Source of the DNA: Archangiaceae bacterium | GTDB lineage: Bacteria > Myxococcota > Myxococcia > Myxococcales > Myxococcaceae | DNA length: 64,000 nt | NCBI GenBank assembly: GCA_016714225.1 | Contig: JADJNS010000025.1 | Coordinates: 124,001-188,000 of the forward strand | Reading direction: 5' to 3' | Shown: piece by piece, positions 28,187-37,175 of the stretch | Layout of the letters: each line of letters starts with the position of its first letter | How positions within the stretch are numbered: the stretch's first letter is position 1 | Program-made: the position numbers and the translations under genes | Notes under the pieces: model-generated | Told to the model about the DNA's origin: nothing | The model's input: only the letters and a program-made list of their open reading frames with translations | Database searches by the model: none

Positions 28187-28987
28187 TCAGGGCGTGAGCG
28201 TGGTCGAGGTGATGGCGTTCTCGTGCACCAGCACGCGCTTGCTGCGCAGCGTCTGCCCGGCGGCCATCGCGTTGAGCTCGACCATGCCCGGGGGCACGTT
28301 GAAGACGATGAGCTGCCCCTTGCCGGTGGTGGCCGTCTCGGTGGCCGAGGGAAACCCCAGCGCCGACACGTAACGAACCGTGCCCGCGGGCGAGGTGGTG
28401 ACCGTCGCGCCCGACATCGGCCGCCCCGCGCAGTCGTCGACGCCCAGCGCCAGCGCGCCGGTGCCGGGCTGCACGGTCACCCCGGCGATGCCCGCCACCA
28501 GGGTCTGTGCCGCGCCGTCGAAAATGACCAGCTCGAGGCTCGAGCGGCTCATGCGCCACGGCGCGCTGGGGTAGTACCAGTTGTCCGAGAAGCCGGCGTC
28601 GGGCTTGCTCGCGCGCATCGAGCCCGCGTACGGCGCGCAGCCGATGGCGGTCGAGACGGCGTAGCGCCCGCCGTCGGTGCCGCTCACCGCCGAGGCGACC
28701 ACGCTGCCGCTCGGGTCCATCAGCTCGATCAGCGCGCCCTCGACCGGAGTGCGGCTCAGCCCCGCCGCGGTCACGAACCCGCCGAGGTCGAGCTGCGCCA
28801 CCGCCACCGTGGGCAGCGGCTGACCCAGGCACGAGAAGTCGCCGCCGTCGCCGGGGCCCGCATCGGCCACGCCGCTGTCGGAGTCGAGACACACCGGGCC
28901 GGCATCGAAGCCGGCGTCGTCACCGACCGGCGGGGCCTTACCGCACGCCAACAGACCGAACCCCGCGAGCACGATTCCCCTGAGCAC
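28187..28987 (-). CDS. Lipoprotein with carboxypeptidase-regulatory-like beta domain
   Basis: A 266-residue lipoprotein: hydrophobic N-terminus with lipobox LLAC, then an Asp/Gly-rich linker. The mature part looks like an all-beta domain: GGFVTAAGLSRTPVEGALIELMDPSG is typical of transthyretin-like or carboxypeptidase-regulatory folds, and a second copy may begin near VDDCAGRPMSGATVTTSPAG. Four cysteines after the linker could form disulfides. No catalytic motif. It converges on the frameshifted lipoprotein gene with 45 bases between them, where GAGTCTC and GAGACGACTC could pair as a weak terminator. Role at the cell surface is unknown. Confidence 0.7.
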   Translation of the reverse strand: MLRGIVLAGFGLLACGKAPPVGDDAGFDAGPVCLDSDSGVADAGPGDGGDFSCLGQPLPTVAVAQLDLGGFVTAAGLSRTPVEGALIELMDPSGSVVASAVSGTDGGRYAVSTAIGCAPYAGSMRASKPDAGFSDNWYYPSAPWRMSRSSLELVIFDGAAQTLVAGIAGVTVQPGTGALALGVDDCAGRPMSGATVTTSPAGTVRYVSALGFPSATETATTGKGQLIVFNVPPGMVELNAMAAGQTLRSKRVLVHENAITSTTLTP

Positions 28988-29026
28988 GGCCGACGCTTAG
29001 CCCGTCGGCGCACCCAAGAGAACGGC

Positions 29027-30121
29027 TCACAGCCGGCGCGCGACCGGGTTGCCGTTGTCGTTCAGCCCGACGCGGAACAGGTACAGCCGGCGGCCACCCG
29101 GGTTCTCGAAGCGGCAGTCGTTGGCCGCGCTGCCGTTGGGGCAGGGGTCGTTCGACGAGGCGCAGGTGTCAGCCGGGTCGTTGCAGGCGTTCTCCCAGCC
29201 GTGGGAGATCATGTAGTCCTGGTTGCCGATGGTGAAGAAGGCCTCGCCGCCGGGCCCGCGCGGCGCGTTCGCGACGCCGGTCGACAGCCACGGCTTCTGC
29301 AGCGACTCTTTGTTGCACGGGCCGGGGTTGGCGTCTTTGCCGCAGTCGGCGTAGCCCACCGCGTACTCCCGGGTGCGCCAGCCGTTGGCCGAATAGAAGA
29401 ACAGCCAGCGCTTCACCCCGTTCGGCTTGGAGAGCTGCACCATGGCCGGGTTCTCGACCAGCGGGCGCGACATGCCCACCGCCTGCTCCCAGCTCTGGCT
29501 GGGGCCCACCACCAGCTGCCAGCTCGAGCCGCTGGCGAACGACACGCCGTCGTCTTGCAGGGCGCGGCGCTGCAGCTGCCCACCGACCTTCGCGTAGAGC
29601 ACGAAGCCCGCCGGCGTGTGGGTCAGGTAGGGGTCGATGTTCCAGTTGGGGTCGGGGCAGATCGCCGCGCCGTCGCCCACCTGTGAGAACGGCCCCTCGG
29701 GCTGGTCGGCATGCGCGCGCCACAGGCACTTCTTGGTGGAGTCGCCGGCGAGCTCGCCCGAGTACCACATCGCGTACTGGTTGCCGGCGCGGCGCACGGT
29801 GGGCGCCCAGATGCCGCCGGTCAGCCCTGCGCCGCGCTCGCGATCAGGCAGCGCTTCGTTCGGGTCGCGGGCGTTCGCGGCGGTGAAGTGCGGCACGTTC
29901 AGGCCGGCGCGCGAGGTGGTGTACACGTGCACGGCCCCGTCGGTGAGAAAGGCGCTCGGGTCGGCGCCGACCACGCCGCGATCGAACGCCTTGGCGAGGT
30001 CGGTCACCTGCGACGGGTCGCTCAACCCCAGCGCCGACTCGGCGTCGGTGTCGGCGTCGGCCTCGAGCTGCAGGCAGCCGGCGGCGAGCAGCGCGGCGGC
30101 GGCGGCGCAGAGGTTTCTCAT
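29027..30121 (-). CDS. Lipoprotein with GH43-like five-bladed propeller
   Basis: A 364-residue protein with a signal peptide ending in LLAAGC. The mature domain has features of GH43/GH62-type propellers: an early acid in DPSAFLTDGAVHVYT, the GGIWAPTVRRAGNQYAMWYSG strand pattern, the NIDPYLTHTPAGFVLYA aspartate, and a possible acid catalyst in RPLVENPAMVQ. A Cys-rich stretch near the C-terminus (CNDPADTCASSNDPCPNGS) may bind calcium or be disulfide linked. If active it would cleave arabinose- or xylose-containing polymers outside the cell. ATG at 30121 overlaps the stop of the upstream EEP gene (ATGA), so the two are coupled. Activity is inferred from motif order only. Confidence 0.7.
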   Translation of the reverse strand: MRNLCAAAAALLAAGCLQLEADADTDAESALGLSDPSQVTDLAKAFDRGVVGADPSAFLTDGAVHVYTTSRAGLNVPHFTAANARDPNEALPDRERGAGLTGGIWAPTVRRAGNQYAMWYSGELAGDSTKKCLWRAHADQPEGPFSQVGDGAAICPDPNWNIDPYLTHTPAGFVLYAKVGGQLQRRALQDDGVSFASGSSWQLVVGPSQSWEQAVGMSRPLVENPAMVQLSKPNGVKRWLFFYSANGWRTREYAVGYADCGKDANPGPCNKESLQKPWLSTGVANAPRGPGGEAFFTIGNQDYMISHGWENACNDPADTCASSNDPCPNGSAANDCRFENPGGRRLYLFRVGLNDNGNPVARRL

Positions 30122-30795
30122 CGCCCCCTCACGTGGAACTTGCCGACCACCGGGTTGTGGTCGCTGGTGTTCTTCGCCAGGCGGTGCAGGTGATCGACCC
30201 GCACCTCTTTCGAGACCAGAAAGCCGTCGATCGAGCCGGGCACCGAGCGCCACGTGAGGCCGGTGAGCTTCTCCATCACGTGAGGCTGGTGGGTGTTCGA
30301 GTCCATGCCGATGATCAGCGGCAGACCCTCTTGGCGGGTCTCCTTCGCGAACTGGGCGAGGTGGCGATCGAACTCGGGCCACAGCGCCTTGAAGCGCAGG
30401 GGTGGCCGGTGCACCGAAGCCATGCGCACCTTCACGCCGTCGACCTCGACGTCGGTGTAGTTGATCCACCGGGTCTCCATCTTGCGGCCGTGGGCGGTGA
30501 CGCCCAGCTCGTAGCCGCTGCCCTTGCCCTTGAAGCGGTCTTCGTCTTTGAACGCGACCGTGGTGCCCGACTTGTCGACGCGGGTGGTGTTCTGGTGGGT
30601 GTTGTATTTCTTGCCGAGGCGGGCGGCCGCGTTCTCCCACTTCGTTTCCTGCGCCAGCACGATGTCGGCGTCGATACCGGGCAGGTTGCTGGTCTTGGGG
30701 TGCACGAAGTCGTCGTTCACCGTGGCCACGGTGAACGCCTTGGTTTCGTGCTTGCGATGGCGGGTGCCGCTGACGCTGTCGGGGACGATGATCAT
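30118..30795 (-). CDS. Endonuclease/exonuclease/phosphatase (EEP)-family protein
   Basis: A 225-residue minimal EEP-fold metal-dependent phosphohydrolase. The metal-binding glutamate is in DIVLAQETKW, the Asp/Asn pair in IIGMDSNTHQP and the terminal SDH triad in NTSDHNPVVG; RPPLRFKALW probably supplies phosphate contacts. No signal peptide is visible, although its coupled partner is a lipoprotein. The substrate could be DNA, RNA or a phospholipid head group; the fold alone does not say. It begins an operon with the propeller lipoprotein and diverges from the JmjC gene across 180 bases. A second, larger EEP protein lies at 40079-41995. Confidence 0.8.
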   Translation of the reverse strand: MIIVPDSVSGTRHRKHETKAFTVATVNDDFVHPKTSNLPGIDADIVLAQETKWENAAARLGKKYNTHQNTTRVDKSGTTVAFKDEDRFKGKGSGYELGVTAHGRKMETRWINYTDVEVDGVKVRMASVHRPPLRFKALWPEFDRHLAQFAKETRQEGLPLIIGMDSNTHQPHVMEKLTGLTWRSVPGSIDGFLVSKEVRVDHLHRLAKNTSDHNPVVGKFHVRGR

Positions 30796-30979
30796 GGCTG
30801 AGGGCTGCCTCCGGTGGAGTTTTCACCCCTCGAGAACTGGGCGTTTTTCGGCCCCCTGCAAACCGCGACTACGCGTTCACGGTTATTCCTCGCCATCTGT
30901 AAATGCGCGCTGCGCCCAGAGCGCCGGTGCACCACCCCAGAGCCGAATTTGTCCCACCTTTCATGCTACTGACGCACGG

Positions 30980-31843
30980 GTGCCGACCGTGCTCGAGAGG
31001 CTCCTGGGCCCCATTTCCGCCGCCGATTTCTTCGCTCGCCACTTCGCCCGACAGCCGCTGTTGGTGCGCGGCGCGGGCGGGTGGGCGGCCGAGCTGGCGA
31101 CGGTCGAGACCTGCGAGCGGCTCATCTCCGAGCCGCGCATCGACGTGATGTATGCGCGCGAAGGGTCACCGTACCGCGGCGAGCGGGGCGACCTCGAGCT
31201 GGCGCGCCGGCTGTTCGCCGAGGGCTACACCTGGGTGATGCGCGACGTCGATCGCGCCGACCCGGGGCTGGCCGAGCTGGGCCGCGGGCTCGCGTCCGAC
31301 GTGCACGGCACGCTGCACCTGCAGCTGTACCGCACCCCCGAGGCGCGCTTCGGCTTCGGGTGGCACTTCGACCCCGAAGAGGTGTTCTACGTGCAGGCGG
31401 TGGGGCGCAAGCGCATGAAGCTGCGCGCGAACACCCAGCACCCGGCGCCGCTGCAGCAGGCGATGCCGACGCGGCTGAAGGCCGAGGCCGAGCCGGCGCC
31501 CATCGTGGAGCACCTGCTCGAGCCCGGCGACGTGCTCTACATTCCGAACGGCTGGTGGCACGCCGCCGACGCGCTCGAAGCCACCGTCTCGATCTCGGCC
31601 GGAGTGCTGGCCCCCTCGGTGCTCGACGCCGCCTCGCTGGTGTTCTCCGAGCTGGCCGCCGACCCCCGCTGGCGCCGCCGCCTGGCACCGATGGGGCGCG
31701 CAAACCCGCTCAGCGAAGACGAGCGCCGCGCCGAGTGGAAGCGCGAGGTCGACGCGCTCTCGACCGAGCTGCAGCAGCGCCTCACGGCAGAAGAGCTCAC
31801 CACGCAGCTGTTCGCGGCGACGGGCTGGTGGAAGCAACGCTGA
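30980..31843 (+). CDS. JmjC/cupin-type 2-oxoglutarate oxygenase (ROXA-like)
   Basis: A 287-residue Fe(II)/2-oxoglutarate oxygenase of the cupin-4 family. The N-terminal half starts LERLLGPISAADFFARHFARQPLLV, usual for ribosomal oxygenases. Metal ligands are HxD in FGWHFDPEEVFYVQ (about residues 128-130) and the distal His in IPNGWWHAADA (about 193). Known bacterial relatives such as YcfD hydroxylate a ribosomal protein; whether this one does is not shown. GTG at 30980 or 30989 are both possible starts; neither has a strong ribosome-binding site. The next gene, DNA polymerase II, begins 56 bases downstream on the same strand, so they may be cotranscribed. Confidence 0.85.
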   Translation: MPTVLERLLGPISAADFFARHFARQPLLVRGAGGWAAELATVETCERLISEPRIDVMYAREGSPYRGERGDLELARRLFAEGYTWVMRDVDRADPGLAELGRGLASDVHGTLHLQLYRTPEARFGFGWHFDPEEVFYVQAVGRKRMKLRANTQHPAPLQQAMPTRLKAEAEPAPIVEHLLEPGDVLYIPNGWWHAADALEATVSISAGVLAPSVLDAASLVFSELAADPRWRRRLAPMGRANPLSEDERRAEWKREVDALSTELQQRLTAEELTTQLFAATGWWKQR

Positions 31844-31899
31844 CCCAAACCCAACCCGCTCCTGCTGGACGCCACCGCAAGCCGCCCCGCACCCACGCC

Positions 31900-34170
31900 A
31901 TGACCGAGCTCGACGCCTTCTTGCTCTCCACCGAATGGCGCGACCTCGACACCACCCTCGAGCTGACCCTCTGGGCGTCCTCGCCCACCCACGGCCCCAT
32001 TCGCGCGACGATTCCCCGGCAAGAAGCGGTGATGTTCGTCCCCCGCCACGAGCCGACCCAGGCCGGCCGTCGCGAGCGCCGCCCCCTGCGCACGCTGCAG
32101 GGCATGGACGTCGACGCCCTCTACTTCTCCACCCGCCGCGCGCTGCTGCGCGAAGCCGATCGCCTGCGCAAGAGCGGCACCTTCCCGCTCGAGTCGGACC
32201 TGAAGCCGACCCACCGCTACACCATGGAGCGCTTCATCAACGGCGGCCTCCACCTGCGTGGCGAAGCGCGAAAGGAGCACGGAGTGCTCCGCTTTCACGA
32301 CCCGCACGTGCGCGCCGCAGAGGTGACCCCGCGCCTGCGCACGCTCTCTCTCGACGTCGAGACCGACGGGTGGGACGGGCGCCTGCTCTCGCTCGCCTTC
32401 GCCGGCTGCGGCCTCGAGCGCACCATCGCGGTGCCGAGCCCCGAAGACGAGCGCCCGGCGCTCGAGGCGGCGTTCGCGCTGATCCGCGAGCTCGACCCCG
32501 ACGTGCTCCTGGGGTGGAACGTGACCGACTTCGATCTGCGCGCGATCGAAGCGCGCGCCACCGCGGTGGGCGTGCCGTTCGCGATCGGCAGGGCAGGGGA
32601 GACCGCGCGCGTGCTCATCGGCACCCAGCAGCCGTCGATCGCCCGCGTCCCGGGCCGGGTGGTGCTCGACGGGGTGGCCACACTGCGCAACGCGTCGATC
32701 AGCCTCGAGCGCTACACCCTCGACTTCGTGGCGAAGTCGATGCTCGGCCGCGGCAAGCTGCGCGCCGAAGGGGTCGACCCGCTGGCCGAGATCCGCCGCA
32801 TGCACCGCGAAGACCCCGCCGCGCTCGCTGCGTACAACCTCGAAGACGCGCGGCTGGCGCTCGAAATCTTCGACAAGGCCGACCTGGTCGAGTTCACCGT
32901 GGCGCGGTGCAAGCTCACCGGGCTGCCGCTCGACCGCCAGGGCGGCTCGGTGGCGGCGTTCGATCACCTCTACCTGCCCCGGCTGCACCGCAAGGGCTAC
33001 GTGGCGCCCGACGTGGGCATCGACACCGCGCCGGTCGCATCGCCGGGCGGGCACGTGCTCGACAGCGCGCCGGGCCTCTACCGCAACGTGGTCTCCTTCG
33101 ACTTCCGCTCGCTGTACCCGAGCATCATTCGCACCTTTCAGATCGACCCGCTGGGGCTGTGGGTGCGCGGGCCGGACCCCATCGAGGGCTTCGAAGGCGC
33201 GCGCTTCGCGCGCGAGGGCGCGATTCTGCCGGCGCTGATCACCTCGCTGCACGGCGAGCGCAACAAGGCGCGTGAGGCGAAGAACGCCACCATGTCGCAG
33301 GCGATCAAGATTCTGATGAACTCGTTCTACGGCGTGCTCGGCACCCCGGGCTGCCGCTTCTTCGACCCGCGCCTCGCCTCGTCGATCACCCTGCGCGGCC
33401 ACGAGGTCATCGAGCGCTCCCGTGCGTTCTTCGAGCAGCGGGGGCACCGGGTCATCTACGGCGACACCGACTCGCTGTTCGTGCAGCTGCCCGAGGCGCT
33501 CGACGAGGCCGCCGTTTCGGTCGAGGCCGAGTCGCTCGCCGCCGCCATCAACGCCTGGTGGGCCGAGACGATTCGCGTCGAGCACCGCCTCGAGAGCCAC
33601 CTCGAGCTGCGGGTCGACTCGCGCTTCCTGCAGTTCCTGATGCCCACCACCCGGGGCTCCGAGCGGGGCTCGAAGAAGCGCTACGCGGGGCTGGTGCGCC
33701 GCGCCGGCGGCACCACCGAGGTGCTGATTCGCGGCCTCGAGGCCGTGCGCACCGACTGGACTCCGCTGGCCCGCGAGGCACAACGCGAGCTGCTCAGAAG
33801 GGTGTTCGTCGGCGAGCCGTGGCACGACTGGCTGCTCGAGCTGCGCCGGCAGCTGCTCGCCGGGGCGCGCGACCACGAGCTGGTGTACCGCAAGCGCCTG
33901 CGGCGCGACGTGGGCGACTACGCCTCGGCGGCTCCGCACGTGAAGGCCGCGCGGCTCGCCGCCGAGAGCGCGTCGGACACCGAGAGCCACGCCACCGACG
34001 TCGAGTATCTGATCACCGCTCGCGGGCCCGAGCCGCGCGGGCTGCTCACCGCGCCGCTCGACTACCGGCACTACCTCGAGCGGCAGCTCGCCCCCGCGCT
34101 CGACGTGGTGCTCACCCTGCTGGGCACCTCGTTCGACCGCGAGGCAGGTGAGCAGCTGCGCCTGTTGTGA
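31900..34170 (+). CDS. polB: Family-B DNA polymerase II
   Basis: A 756-residue replicative-type family-B polymerase, close to E. coli Pol II (783). Exonuclease motifs are complete: LSLDVETDG (Exo I), NVTDFDLRAIEA (Exo II) and AAYNLEDARLAL (Exo III), so proofreading should be intact. Polymerase motifs: DFRSLYPSII (A), KILMNSFYGVLG (B) and YGDTDSLF (C). Pol II restarts stalled forks and performs some lesion bypass; in E. coli it is SOS induced, but I see no LexA-like box here. The ATG at 31900 is chosen since the upstream frame runs through the JmjC gene. It lacks intein or insertion. Confidence 0.95.
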   Translation: MTELDAFLLSTEWRDLDTTLELTLWASSPTHGPIRATIPRQEAVMFVPRHEPTQAGRRERRPLRTLQGMDVDALYFSTRRALLREADRLRKSGTFPLESDLKPTHRYTMERFINGGLHLRGEARKEHGVLRFHDPHVRAAEVTPRLRTLSLDVETDGWDGRLLSLAFAGCGLERTIAVPSPEDERPALEAAFALIRELDPDVLLGWNVTDFDLRAIEARATAVGVPFAIGRAGETARVLIGTQQPSIARVPGRVVLDGVATLRNASISLERYTLDFVAKSMLGRGKLRAEGVDPLAEIRRMHREDPAALAAYNLEDARLALEIFDKADLVEFTVARCKLTGLPLDRQGGSVAAFDHLYLPRLHRKGYVAPDVGIDTAPVASPGGHVLDSAPGLYRNVVSFDFRSLYPSIIRTFQIDPLGLWVRGPDPIEGFEGARFAREGAILPALITSLHGERNKAREAKNATMSQAIKILMNSFYGVLGTPGCRFFDPRLASSITLRGHEVIERSRAFFEQRGHRVIYGDTDSLFVQLPEALDEAAVSVEAESLAAAINAWWAETIRVEHRLESHLELRVDSRFLQFLMPTTRGSERGSKKRYAGLVRRAGGTTEVLIRGLEAVRTDWTPLAREAQRELLRRVFVGEPWHDWLLELRRQLLAGARDHELVYRKRLRRDVGDYASAAPHVKAARLAAESASDTESHATDVEYLITARGPEPRGLLTAPLDYRHYLERQLAPALDVVLTLLGTSFDREAGEQLRLL

Positions 34171-34286
34171 GCCCCTCTCGCACCGGGCGTGACTGACCCA
34201 CCGGCACGAAGGGACCCGCAAGCGCTCGCGCAGATCCACGAACTCCCTGACCTCAGCGTGGCACGAGCGATGCGTGGCAGTGGGTC

Positions 34287-35426
34287 GTGGGCGGGCTCAA
34301 GCGCATTTTGTTCGTCGATGATCACCGAGCCCTGCTCACCGCCCTGCGCCACGCCTTGCGGCCGCAGCGCGCTCGCTGGGAGATGGAGTTCGTCGCCGAC
34401 GGCAACGCCGCGCTCGCGGCGATGGCCCAGCGCCCCTTCGACGTGGTGGTGTCGGATCTCAAGCTCCCCGACATCGACGGAGTTCGGCTGCTCGACCAGG
34501 TGCGGGCGCAGTACCCCACGACCGCGCGGGTGATGCTCTGCGCGGTGGCGGGGCCCGAAGACGTGGTGCGCGCCGCTCCGGTGGTGCACCGCATGCTGCC
34601 CAAGCCGTTTCCGGTGCCGCGGCTCGAGAGCGAGCTCGAGCAGTCGTTGGAGACCCAGGCGCACCTCCAAGACCAGGCGATGCGCGCGCTGATCGGCCGC
34701 ATCGGCGACATACCGGTGGTGCCGGCCATCTACGTCGAGCTGTGCGAGGCGTCGCGCCGCGCCGACACCGACGTCGAGCGCCTCGCGACCATCGTCGCGC
34801 GCGACCCTGCGGTGGCGGCCAAGGTGATGCAGCTGGCCGGCTCGGCGTACTTCGGCCAGGTGCCGACGTCGCTGCGGCAGGCGGTGTTCTTTCTCGGCGA
34901 CGAGCTGATCAAGGCGATCGCGCTGTCGACCCACGTGTTCGCGCGCGGCGACGACGACCCCTCGCTGCCGAACGAGCTGCGCGCCAGCACCATCGCCGCC
35001 TCGGCGATGAGCGCGGTGGCGCTGGTGCGGCGGCTGTCGCCCCAGCGGGCCGAGCTGGCGGCGGTCTCGGCGCTGCTGCGCGACTTCGGCACGCTGCTGT
35101 TGGTCGACGCGATGCCCGAGCGCATGCGCACGGTGGCCGACCTGGCCCGGCGCAGCCGCAAGCCCCGCACCGCCATCGAGCGAGAGCTGCTGGGCGTCAC
35201 CCACGCCGACGTGGGCGCGTACCTGCTCGGGCTGTGGGGCCTGCCTCCCCCCGTGGTCGAGGCGGTGGCGCACCATCACGACAGCGCGTACGAGCCCAAG
35301 GACTTGAACTCGTCGGTGGCGCTCGCCAGCCAGCTCGTCGATCACGTGAGCAAGATTCCCAACGAGCTCGATGTCGAGAAGGTCGATCGCGCGTGGCTCG
35401 AGTTGGCTGCAGGCGCGAAGCCCTGA
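34287..35426 (+). CDS. Response regulator with HDOD output domain
   Basis: A 379-residue two-domain regulator. Residues 5-120 form a receiver domain: acidic pair in FVDDHRALL, phospho-acceptor Asp in VVSDLKLPD (about residue 57) and lysine in RMLPKPFP. Residues 135-330 form an HDOD domain (VVPAIYVELCEASRR, DPAVAAKVMQLAGSAYFG, then HHHDSAYEP). HDOD domains lack enzymatic activity as far as known and act in signalling with partner proteins, for example in motility and cyclic di-GMP circuits. No partner histidine kinase is adjacent. GTG start at 34287 places the receiver at its usual distance from the N-terminus. Confidence 0.88.
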   Translation: MGGLKRILFVDDHRALLTALRHALRPQRARWEMEFVADGNAALAAMAQRPFDVVVSDLKLPDIDGVRLLDQVRAQYPTTARVMLCAVAGPEDVVRAAPVVHRMLPKPFPVPRLESELEQSLETQAHLQDQAMRALIGRIGDIPVVPAIYVELCEASRRADTDVERLATIVARDPAVAAKVMQLAGSAYFGQVPTSLRQAVFFLGDELIKAIALSTHVFARGDDDPSLPNELRASTIAASAMSAVALVRRLSPQRAELAAVSALLRDFGTLLLVDAMPERMRTVADLARRSRKPRTAIERELLGVTHADVGAYLLGLWGLPPPVVEAVAHHHDSAYEPKDLNSSVALASQLVDHVSKIPNELDVEKVDRAWLELAAGAKP

Positions 35427-35459
35427 ACGACCCTGAGGGGCGGCTCGAGCGCTCAATAC

Positions 35460-35608
35460 AGCCGTCCACGTCCACGTACGTCCACGTCCACGTCCACGTC
35501 CACGAAAAAGCCGATACGGGCGCCGCTCGGGTCTCTCTCCACGCCCGCAAGCGCGAGCGAAGCGAGCGCACTTCGTGGACGTGGACGTGGACGTGGACGT
35601 GGACGGCT
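35460..35608. repeat. Long inverted repeat with hexameric GTCCAC / GTGGAC arms
   Basis: Left arm 35460-35506 holds six GTCCAC units plus a truncated one (GTAC at 35476-35479); right arm 35572-35608 holds five GTGGAC units. The ends (AGCC/GGCT and GAA/TTC) also pair, so this is one designed-looking hairpin with a 65-base loop, not two chance arrays. It fills the gap between two converging genes (35426 and 35645), where it may act as a bidirectional terminator or an insulator. Similar architecture, with a different hexamer, occurs at 47801-47886. Confidence 0.85.
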
Positions 35609-35644
35609 TTGAGCCGCGCCCCGAAGCCAGCACCCACGCCCGAA

Positions 35645-36250
35645 TCACCCCTTCAGCGCCGCATACCTCCGCATCACCTTCGCGACATACTGCACGGTCT
35701 GCCCGTTGTCGGGCACATGCCCATTCACCGCGCCGGGCCCCGCATTGTACGCCGCGACCGCGAGCTCGATCTTCCCGGTGCGCACCAGCATGCGCTTCAA
35801 GTACCTCGCCCCCGCATCGATCGACTGCCGCGGGTCGAACGGGTCGGTCACACCCAGCTCGGCCGCGGTGGTCGGCATCAGCTGCGCAGGCCCCATCGCG
35901 CCGGCGTACGAGATGCGGTGCACGCAGCTGTCGCTCTCGACCGAGACGATGGCGCGCATCAGCCCCCTGGGCAGGTGCTCGCGGCGCTCGGCCTCGCGCG
36001 CGATGTCGTCGAGCTCGGGGTGACCGCGCAGCAGGCAGGTCGGCCGGTGCAGAAAGTAGGCGCCCAGCGCGTGCACCTTCTCTTCCAGAAAGAAGGGCGA
36101 CAGCGGGCTCACCACGCTCTGCCCGAAGAACGCCACCGCCAGGTTGAGCGACACCAGCGGGCCGAGCACCAACACCAACGCCACCTGCCACCAGCGCATT
36201 CGGCTGACCACCCAGCGACTCCCCCTGGCCAGCAGGCGCACGAATCGCAC
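35645..36250 (-). CDS. Membrane-anchored lytic transglycosylase (SLT domain)
   Basis: A 201-residue peptidoglycan lytic transglycosylase. Residues 18-42 form one hydrophobic segment (WWQVALVLVLGPLVSLNLAVAFF) that anchors or exports it. The SLT domain follows: catalytic Glu in AIVSVESDSCV (about residue 105), the AGAMGPAQLMP motif, and the AVAAYNAGPGAV segment. It cleaves the glycan strand between MurNAc and GlcNAc, forming 1,6-anhydro ends. Two cysteines (LLRGH side and DSCVH) might pair in the periplasm. Its start region faces nothing on the plus strand; the gene upstream (36296-37150) is on the same strand 45 bases away. Confidence 0.92.
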   Translation of the reverse strand: MRFVRLLARGSRWVVSRMRWWQVALVLVLGPLVSLNLAVAFFGQSVVSPLSPFFLEEKVHALGAYFLHRPTCLLRGHPELDDIAREAERREHLPRGLMRAIVSVESDSCVHRISYAGAMGPAQLMPTTAAELGVTDPFDPRQSIDAGARYLKRMLVRTGKIELAVAAYNAGPGAVNGHVPDNGQTVQYVAKVMRRYAALKG

Positions 36251-36295
36251 GGTACGTTGGTGAACACCCGAGCGCGAAAAACATGCCCTTCGAGG

Positions 36296-37150
36296 TCAGA
36301 TCGCCAGCTCGACCCCCAGCCGGTAGACGAACCCGTGCACGTACGCGCCCGGCGAAGCCGAGACCACCGGTACGCTCGCGCCCAGCGACGCCGAGAACCA
36401 CCGCGCCGGCCGAAACCGCGCCTCGGGTGCCAGGAACGCGGCGAAGAACTGCGACTCGGGCAGCACCACGCCCCGCTCGCGCGCGGCGAACTGCTGCTTC
36501 ACGTCGACCGACAGCCGCGCCGTCAACCAACGAAACGCCTCGTACTCGGCCCCCAGCGACGAGCCGAACCAGGGCCCGAACACCACCGCCGCTGCGGGCA
36601 GCGCCACGGGGAGCCCCGCGTAGAGTGAGCCGGTGAGCGCCCACGACTGGTCGCTGTGCCTCCAGGCCACCGCCACCCCCGGCGTCACCGACGAGGTGCC
36701 CAGCGCGTACAGCCAGCGCGACGCGCCGCGCGAGGTCGGCAGCCCGAGCTGCAGCCCGACCCTGAGCGCGTCCGACGCCTCGGGCTCTTCGTGCCGCAGC
36801 ACCTCGAGCGCGCCGCGGGCCCACAGGTCTCCCAGCCCGACCTCCGAGGTCTCGGCCACCCGCCGCGCCAAGAAGGGCAGGGCGACCTCGACCGAGGCGC
36901 GGCTCCACGACGCGCCAGCGGTGAGCTCGTTGCTCCACTCCAGCCGCTGGGGGGCCGCGCCGGCGCGGTCCGAGCCCACCGCGCTCCTCACGCCAGCGTG
37001 GGCCCGCAGCTCGCCGGTGTCGCTGTCGCCCAGCCGTGGACCGACGCACGTCGGGCACGCCAGGACCTCAGACGAGAGCAACGCCGACAGCGACAGCACA
37101 GCGAGCCACGGGCGCACGAAAGGCTCAGTGCACCCGCGCGGGCCGCGCAT
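36296..37150 (-). CDS. Exported beta-barrel-like protein, unknown function
   Basis: A 284-residue protein with an N-terminal signal sequence (PWLAVLSLSALLSSEVLA) followed by CPTCVGPRLGDSDTG, a CxxC motif right after the predicted cleavage site. The remainder alternates polar and aromatic residues in the way of an outer-membrane barrel (RHSDQSWALTGSLYAG, WFSASLGASVPVVSAS) and ends with FVYRLGVELAI. The start is uncertain: ATG at 37150 puts 11 residues before the signal, while GTG at 37117 gives a more typical one. The CxxC motif at the mature N-terminus could bind metal or heme, but no CxxCH is present. Function unknown. Confidence 0.6.
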   Translation of the reverse strand: MRGPRGCTEPFVRPWLAVLSLSALLSSEVLACPTCVGPRLGDSDTGELRAHAGVRSAVGSDRAGAAPQRLEWSNELTAGASWSRASVEVALPFLARRVAETSEVGLGDLWARGALEVLRHEEPEASDALRVGLQLGLPTSRGASRWLYALGTSSVTPGVAVAWRHSDQSWALTGSLYAGLPVALPAAAVVFGPWFGSSLGAEYEAFRWLTARLSVDVKQQFAARERGVVLPESQFFAAFLAPEARFRPARWFSASLGASVPVVSASPGAYVHGFVYRLGVELAI

Positions 37151-37175
37151 TCACGCGGCCTGGGGGCCGCTCGCC

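Noticed and set aside
35460..35608. Possible CRISPR array in the hexamer repeats
   Set aside because: Units are 6 bp with no spacers; it is an inverted simple repeat.
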